Assembly (NCBI GenBank): GCA_905221605.1
Contig: CAJNDS010002634.1
Span: 994,001-1,058,000 of the forward strand
Direction: 5' to 3'
Source of the DNA: Symbiodinium natans
Lineage: Eukaryota > Sar > Dinophyceae > Suessiales > Symbiodiniaceae
Length of the DNA stretch: 64,000 nt
The translations under genes were made by a program, and so were the position numbers. A model generated the notes under the pieces. The model did not search any database and was not told where the DNA came from. It saw nothing but the letters and a program-made list of their open reading frames with translations. Of this stretch, positions 61,301 through 64,000 are shown piece by piece. The stretch's first letter is position 1. Every line of letters begins with the position of its first letter.

Positions 61301-63610
61301 GGAGCTGGACGGCTTCCGTAAGCCCAAAGCAGTAACCAGCCCGAAAGCTATCGTCCAGAACACAAGAGGGAAGCAGAATATGCCCTAGGGCTCCAAGCAT
61401 ACAATTAATACCTACGTTGGGGTCTAAAGTCTGTAAAGAATACCTACTTTGGGCTTTCTGGAGCCTTAGGGAAGGGTTTTGGGGTTAGGCCTCAAGCCCT
61501 TCGGAGCATAACATGTTGTGAATATATCACCTCAGACAACACATAGTCTAACTTGACATTATATACTGTGAGGGTCAAAAGCCCACAGCAAGCCACATCT
61601 CGAGCTATCCGAGCTTCAGATCCGTCATCTTGTTTGAGCTCGAGGCTCACAAGTGTGCAAGGGTAGGGAGAGAGTTTTAAAATACATTTTTAACCCTAAA
61701 CCCTAAAAATAAAACCCTAAACCCACTGAGCCCTTGAAGAATAGGAAGCCCCAAGATGCTGTGGGGGGGGGAACCCAGGTGGGCAGGCCGGTGATCTGGC
61801 ATCTCGGCTGCAAGCAAGGAACCCACTTGGCGGTTTAGGGTTTGGGGTTTAGGGTGCTTTTGGTGCGGGATGGTTCAGTGGTTTCACAGTAAATCAACTA
61901 AGAGAAGCTTCAAAGCACTAACTGGACTTAGATATGTTTGTTCATTCAATTAAGCCATCGAGTCTTTAATCTTAGGGTTTAGGATTTCCGTGCGCCGAGC
62001 CTACGAGCTTTGCTTGTCACTGTAATGCTCTGAACCATGGCCTTGGGTTCGCATCCCGACTAACGCTTGCTTTTGCTACTTAAGGCTCCCTAAGAACCGC
62101 TCCCTAAGAACCGCTCCTCTTTCCCACATGCCAGCCCTGAACAGGATCCTTTGTGCTTCCGGGTTTAGGGTTTAGGGTTTAGGGTACGCAATCCTCAAAA
62201 CCCTTCTGAGAGACCCTGAACCCACAGCTTTCAACCCTGAATCCTGTCAAGCCTGAACCCTAGAACCCTAAGCCCTAAACAGTAAACCCAACAAACCCTA
62301 TACCCAAGAACCCAATAAACCCAAGAACCCAATAAACCCTAAACCCCAAGCCTCAGATCTAAGGGCCCAAAACCCACTAACGCCCAGGCGGGGAACCGGC
62401 CTGGAGGAGGAGGGTGTGGATGAGAAGAGTGGCCAGGTGCTGGTTCAGGTGCCGGACAGGGGTCTGAAGGGTTCAAAGGGTCGTGCCAGTAGTTTCGAAT
62501 GGCGCTGGGCTTCTTATAATGAGGCGCTGCGCGCGCCCAGCTTTCTAGATAAAACGTTTCATGATTCACGTTTCTTGTCCTTGAGGCCCTCAACCCTAAA
62601 CCCTAAACCTTTGAGGCTCGCTGATTAATCCTTCTACATCGGGTTCTTGTGCTTTTACAAGTCTTCATTTCGCGCCCCTGAGTGCACACCTATTCAGTCC
62701 GCCCCATGGATCTGTGTTGCTTTTCGCGCTTTAAGCGCTGTCTTACGGTTACCCTAAACTCCTAAACCCTAACCCCTAGACCCCAAACTCTAAACCCTAA
62801 ACCCTAAACCGCGTTTGCCCAGCAGCACGCGGCTCGGCCTTTGAGCCCAGTGCCAGAGCAGGTCTCTCCAAAGTATTTCCGACCCACCGAAGTGGAAACG
62901 TTGCTTGGTGACCCGAAGAAGGCCAGCGAGAAGCTGGGATGGCCCCTTGGTCGCTTAAGGGTGGAGTGTTTAGGGTTTAGGGTTAGGGTTTAGGGTGTAT
63001 AGGGTTTAGGGTCAGGATAATTTCGGACGCCCTAGGCTCTAGGAGTTGATCAAACATCTACTAATCTACGTGCAACCTTGTTGCCCTAATCCCTAAACCC
63101 TGAACCCTAAACCCTGGTTTCATGTTGCCCTGGTCTTTTGGAGCCACACAAGACTCCTGGCGTCTGTCTATGTACACACACACACCAAGTTATATGAAGT
63201 AGGGTATATATTTCTTGTACCCCCCAAAAGGACACCAGGTATATACACCCACCAATATGAAAAAGGAACCTTATATACAGTCACCAAAAACAGAAATATA
63301 AACCCTGCTTCATATGTGTGCATGCGCATACGCACATACACACGTCGAGATGTGTGTAGATTTGTAGGTGCATGCAGTGCTTCATGCTCGTACCACCGAA
63401 TTCGAAACCCTCAGCCTTGAAATCCCCAAAGAACTGCAGTAGACAGCTCCAACGGGGTCAAAACCCTGAGCTCGCAGAATCCCGAAACCCCCCCAAAAAC
63501 CGCTAAACCCTCGCAGCGCATCAATCCCCAAACCCTAAACCCTAAACCCTAAACTCCCGGATCCCAGGAAGCCGGAGATCTCCTTTAAGGAGCTGGTCCA
63601 CGAGATGCTT
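51361..63610 (+). CDS. GMD: GDP-mannose 4,6-dehydratase gene, at least 19 exons
   Basis: Converts GDP-mannose to GDP-4-keto-6-deoxymannose with bound NADP, the first step to GDP-L-fucose; a cytosolic short-chain dehydrogenase (extended Rossmann fold), usually about 350-375 residues. Exons recovered here sum to about 330 codons and follow family order without gaps, except the N-terminus, a possible 8-residue gap between exons 16 and 17, and the C-terminus, which may lie right of the window. Conserved features: [17 protein letters not shown] (nucleotide loop), [22 protein letters not shown] (Thr/Glu), [12 protein letters not shown] (catalytic Tyr-x3-Lys), [26 protein letters not shown] and [14 protein letters not shown]. 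No inactivating change is seen. Sequence words are closer to bacterial/plant-type Gmd than to the animal enzyme. Of 18 introns, 12 have GC donors, 4 GT and 2 GA; acceptors are AG, nearly always followed by G. Confidence 0.95.
51478..51591. mobile_element. MITE family D, intact copy in GMD intron 1
   Basis: CCTTGGGGACCAAATGAACC at the left and GGTTCATCTGGTCCCCAAGG at the right (19 of 20 complementary); 114 bp. Both ends continue with weaker complementarity. It makes up over a third of the 315-bp intron. Confidence 0.9.
51711..51794 (+). CDS. GMD: GMD exon 2
   Basis: After [27 protein letters not shown] followed by RRSSSFNT. Completes the dinucleotide-binding loop. Donor GCCCGA, phase 0. Confidence 0.95.
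52126..52152 (+). CDS. GMD: GMD exon 3 (27 bp)
   Basis: ARIDHIFDK, matching the R-(V/I)-DHI segment of the family. Acceptor ACAAG, donor GTGGCA. Confidence 0.88.
52485..52568 (+). CDS. GMD: GMD exon 4
   Basis: PHRARARE then [20 protein letters not shown]. The 5' end could instead be 52509 (AG|GTGAAC), but the longer form restores the family's loop length. Donor GCCGAT. Confidence 0.88.
52907..52921 (+). CDS. GMD: GMD exon 5 (15-bp micro-exon)
   Basis: VKPDE between GCGCAG and GCCGCT. Joins exon 4 (IMAK) and exon 6 (VYNL) to give the family's REVQPDEVYNL-like segment. Only five codons, phase 0 at both ends. Confidence 0.85.
53281..53455. mobile_element. MITE family A-like element in GMD intron 5
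   Basis: GGGCCCATGGGTTGTCATAA at the left, CTACCCATGAACCTCCAAGT at the right; the interior is a tandem of AAGTAGTTAT units. An expanded variant of family A. Confidence 0.6.
53636..53668 (+). CDS. GMD: GMD exon 6 (33 bp)
   Basis: [11 protein letters not shown], the strictly conserved Q-S-H-V segment. Acceptor TTCAG, donor GCACAA. Confidence 0.95.
53989..54028 (+). CDS. GMD: GMD exon 7
   Basis: [13 protein letters not shown] plus one base. Acceptor GTACAG, donor GCCGCC, phase 1. The family has TADVD here; the Q is unusual but conservative in place. Confidence 0.93.
54144..55400. repeat. 1.26-kb CA/CG alternating tract in GMD intron 7
   Basis: (CA)n, then (CGCACA)n, (CGCACC)n, CG-rich (GCGCAC)n and (CCGCACG)n, then (CA)n again with ATAACCACAC units. 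The + strand is almost free of T for over a kilobase. Alternating purine-pyrimidine DNA of this kind can adopt Z-form. Open frames of up to 439 codons across it are artefacts of the repeat. Confidence 0.97.
55569..55622. mobile_element. MITE family A, right-half fragment in GMD intron 7
   Basis: GGTACTTAGAACCCTACTGA then TAACTACCCATGAACCTTCAAGT. Only the right inverted end is clear. Confidence 0.5.
55807..55847 (+). CDS. GMD: GMD exon 8
   Basis: Completes a split Gly codon, then [13 protein letters not shown]. Acceptor CCCTAG, donor GCCTGG, phase 0 out. Confidence 0.95.
55862..56270 (+). repeat. TTTAGGG arrays in GMD intron 8
   Basis: Arrays at 55864-55947, 56044-56092 and 56222-56268, all in TTTAGGG orientation relative to the gene. 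Confidence 0.9.
56486..56593. mobile_element. MITE family B, copy 3, in GMD intron 8
   Basis: GGGTCTTACGATATGAGGAG at the left and CCCCTAATTTTCGTAAACCC at the right, with two diverged ATCCCTATAT/GATCCTACTA inner repeats. Its right end lies 12 bases before the acceptor of exon 9. Confidence 0.7.
56606..56671 (+). CDS. GMD: GMD exon 9
   Basis: [19 protein letters not shown] then MVQ; contains the active-site Thr/Glu segment. Acceptor CCCAG. The donor must be GACCTG (GA), because exon 10 starts with Glu and no GT or GC fits the conserved MVQ|EVPQ join. Confidence 0.95.
56824..56901 (+). CDS. GMD: GMD exon 10
   Basis: [20 protein letters not shown] then LYAYWI; carries the catalytic Tyr and Lys (YAVAK). 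Acceptor CGCCAG, donor GTGGGG. Confidence 0.97.
56894..56987. repeat. TTTAGGG block bracketed by a 25-bp duplication
   Basis: ACTGGATTGTGGGGCCCTGA(GCTTG) at 56894-56918 and ACTGGATTGCGGGCCCCTAA(GCCTTG) at 56962-56987 flank GAAGGGTTTAGGG units and GTGATCACTTA. The first copy spans the end of exon 10 and its donor. Confidence 0.8.
57314..57342 (+). CDS. GMD: GMD exon 11 (29 bp)
   Basis: VVNYREAYE plus two bases of Met. Acceptor GCGCAG, donor GTTTCC, phase 2. Confidence 0.93.
57766..57815 (+). CDS. GMD: GMD exon 12
   Basis: Completes Met, then [16 protein letters not shown] minus two bases. Acceptor GTTGAG, donor GCCCCC, phase 1. Confidence 0.96.
57841..57932. mobile_element. MITE family B, copy 4, in GMD intron 12
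   Basis: GGGTTTGCGAAAAAAAGGGA at the left, GGTACCCCTAATTTAGGAAACCC at the right; 26 bases downstream of the donor of exon 12. Confidence 0.65.
58107..58187. mobile_element. MITE family F, copy 2, in GMD intron 12
   Basis: TGAAGAACCCCCAAAAAAGT at the left and TTTATTTTTTTGGGGTTCAC at the right, with a TT(C/T)TTATAAGG core. Confidence 0.6.
58310..58515 (+). repeat. TTTAGGG arrays in GMD intron 12
   Basis: 58312-58372 (mixed with TTTGGGG) and 58468-58516 (clean). Confidence 0.9.
58583..58633 (+). CDS. GMD: GMD exon 13
   Basis: Completes Gly, then [16 protein letters not shown] plus one base. Acceptor GTCGGAG, donor GCACTA. This donor gives exactly the family's spacing to the next exon. Confidence 0.92.
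58634..59684. repeat. GMD intron 13: arrays of three orientations/variants
   Basis: CCCTAAA at 58643-58675, 58719-58757 and 58845-58943 (mixed with CCCCAAA); TTTAGGG at 59052-59141; CCCTAAA then (CCCTGAA)n at 59500-59660, where at least 15 consecutive units carry the same A-to-G change. A family A MITE is embedded at 59139-59285. Confidence 0.9.
59139..59285. mobile_element. MITE family A, copy in GMD intron 13
   Basis: GGTTCATGGTACTTATTAAC at the left (its outer bases merge with a TTTAGGG array) and TAAGTACCATGAACCTCCAAG at the right. Same subfamily as 49821. Confidence 0.75.
59685..59737 (+). CDS. GMD: GMD exon 14
   Basis: Two bases completing Asp, then [17 protein letters not shown]. Acceptor CCCGAG. 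The donor must be GAGCGC (GA), since exon 15 starts with DYV and the family has GHAKDYV. Confidence 0.95.
59738..60538. repeat. GMD intron 14: variant and clean arrays
   Basis: TTTAGGG at 59758-59805; a series of GGGTTTGTA and GGGTTTTTGTA units at 59935-60080; CCCTAAA at 60176-60240; one of the longest clean TTTAGGG arrays at 60378-60507, just upstream of exon 15. Confidence 0.9.
60539..60609 (+). CDS. GMD: GMD exon 15
   Basis: [20 protein letters not shown] then ATN plus two bases of Lys. Acceptor CTCCAG, donor GCATCT, phase 2. Confidence 0.96.
60868..60918 (+). CDS. GMD: GMD exon 16
   Basis: Completes Lys, then [16 protein letters not shown] and two bases; matches the QYSVR-(Q/E)-FVE segment. 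Acceptor GGTTGAG. The 3' end is uncertain: GC at 60919 (phase 2) fits exon 17, but a short further exon may exist. Confidence 0.85.
60919..62387. other. GMD intron 16 (possibly hiding one small exon)
   Basis: Sparse heptamers (61245-61289, 61690-61722, 61831-61858, 62160-62186). Compared with bacterial Gmd, about 8 residues (QLGIKLRF-like) are missing between exons 16 and 17. I found no convincing match for them here. Confidence 0.5.
62388..62448 (+). CDS. GMD: GMD exon 17
   Basis: One base, then [20 protein letters not shown], matching the variable EGTGVEEKG...V(V/L)V region. Acceptor GCCCAG, donor GTGCCG. Confidence 0.82.
62862..62941 (+). CDS. GMD: GMD exon 18
   Basis: [20 protein letters not shown] then ASEKLG and two bases of Trp. 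Very strongly conserved. Acceptor GAGCAG, donor GCCCCT. Confidence 0.97.
62942..63567. repeat. GMD intron 18
   Basis: TTTAGGG units at 62968-63012, CCCTAAA at 63090-63115 and 63530-63555, short CA and TATATA stretches at 63176-63300. No other feature seen. Confidence 0.7.
63568..63610 (+). CDS. GMD: GMD exon 19
   Basis: Completes Trp, then [14 protein letters not shown]. Acceptor TCCCAG. The frame stays open past 63610, but the family needs roughly 20 more residues, so a donor follows soon (several GT/GC possible) and the last exon is probably outside the window. Confidence 0.9.
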
Positions 63611-64000
63611 CCCGGTTCTGCAAGCCTAGGGGACAGGGGTGGAGGAAGGTTTGGGGCGTCAGGGTTTAGGGCAGTAGGGTCTATAATCATGCAATAATTT
63701 AGTAACCCAAAATTCTAAACTATAGTAGTACCGTAAGAATAGAATGATATCAGAATTTAACCGTATGTGATTTGGTTTATGTGGAGTGTGCCTTTTGGTA
63801 CCCCCTGCCCCATGTTAGAGAGCGCGTATATGTCGCATAAAGGAACCCGCAAAAAGGTACCACACCAATCTTCTTGCTGGGGATTTTGGGTTCGGGGCTC
63901 AAGCCTCAGTGACTGGCCGGAGACGCTTGCAGAATCTCCTGCATGCTGGACAGGATCGGGTGCAAAGGTCAACACACACCCGGACCGGTGGTTTCCAGGT
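63611..64000. other. Right edge, no recognised feature
   Basis: Probably the next GMD intron. Scattered heptamer remnants at 63660-63672 and no exon recognised. Confidence 0.4.

Noticed and set aside
1-64000. True telomere or subtelomere
   Set aside because: TTTAGGG blocks are short, flip orientation, and lie between exons of one gene and throughout the window, so they are interstitial.
1-64000. CRISPR array
   Set aside because: Repeats are tandem heptamers or MITEs without unique regular spacers, and the DNA is eukaryotic.

Overview
This window looks like nuclear DNA of a dinoflagellate, most likely a symbiotic (Symbiodiniaceae-type) species. Four things point there. The dinoflagellate spliced-leader sequence is present (38403-38424). 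Hundreds of interspersed copies of the TTTAGGG/CCCTAAA heptamer, the plant-type telomere unit also used by dinoflagellates, fill introns and intergenic DNA in both orientations. Splice donors are mostly GC with a few GA, and acceptors are AG|G. Giant GC-rich retroelements sit in an otherwise non-repetitive, intron-dominated landscape. There is no bacterial-style gene organisation, and most long open frames here are chance frames or simple repeats.

Layout. 1-16800: telomere-like mosaic with short inverted-repeat (MITE/introner-like) elements, a decayed LINE tail (13651-14228) and isolated exon-like islands (about 46-420, 10286-10350, 14258-14306, 14734-14776, 16542-16579). 16801-27799: a complete Ty1/copia-type LTR retrotransposon with 290-bp LTRs that I read as identical, an intact gag and an intact pol. 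It sits inside an older MITE. 27800-35460: mosaic with the longest heptamer arrays (31976-32705) and unidentified ORF islands. 35466-38051: a phase-consistent but unidentified multi-exon + strand gene model. 38403-44451 and beyond: a LINE whose 5' end is the spliced leader. It carries ORF1 (coiled coil plus RRM-like), ORF2 (AP endonuclease plus reverse transcriptase) and ORF3 (2OG-Fe(II) oxygenase-like). 44452-48394: unique DNA with a broken coiled-coil ORF and diverged tandem repeats. 48395-51360: mosaic. 51361-63610: a GDP-mannose 4,6-dehydratase gene (GMD) cut into at least 19 very small exons, whose introns hold telomere-like arrays, five MITE families and a 1.28-kb CA/CG tract. The gene may continue past the right edge.

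How it fits together. GMD is the only confidently identified host gene; it supplies the first step from GDP-mannose to GDP-fucose. The two large retroelements are unrelated in mechanism (LTR/integrase versus target-primed) yet encode a recognisably homologous HxD...H...R oxygenase-like domain. The copia element also has a C5-DNA-methyltransferase-like domain in the same polyprotein. In a lineage whose DNA is rich in hydroxymethyluracil and 5-methylcytosine, this suggests, but does not prove, that the elements modify bases of their own or host DNA. The LINE shows that trans-spliced element mRNA was copied back into the genome.
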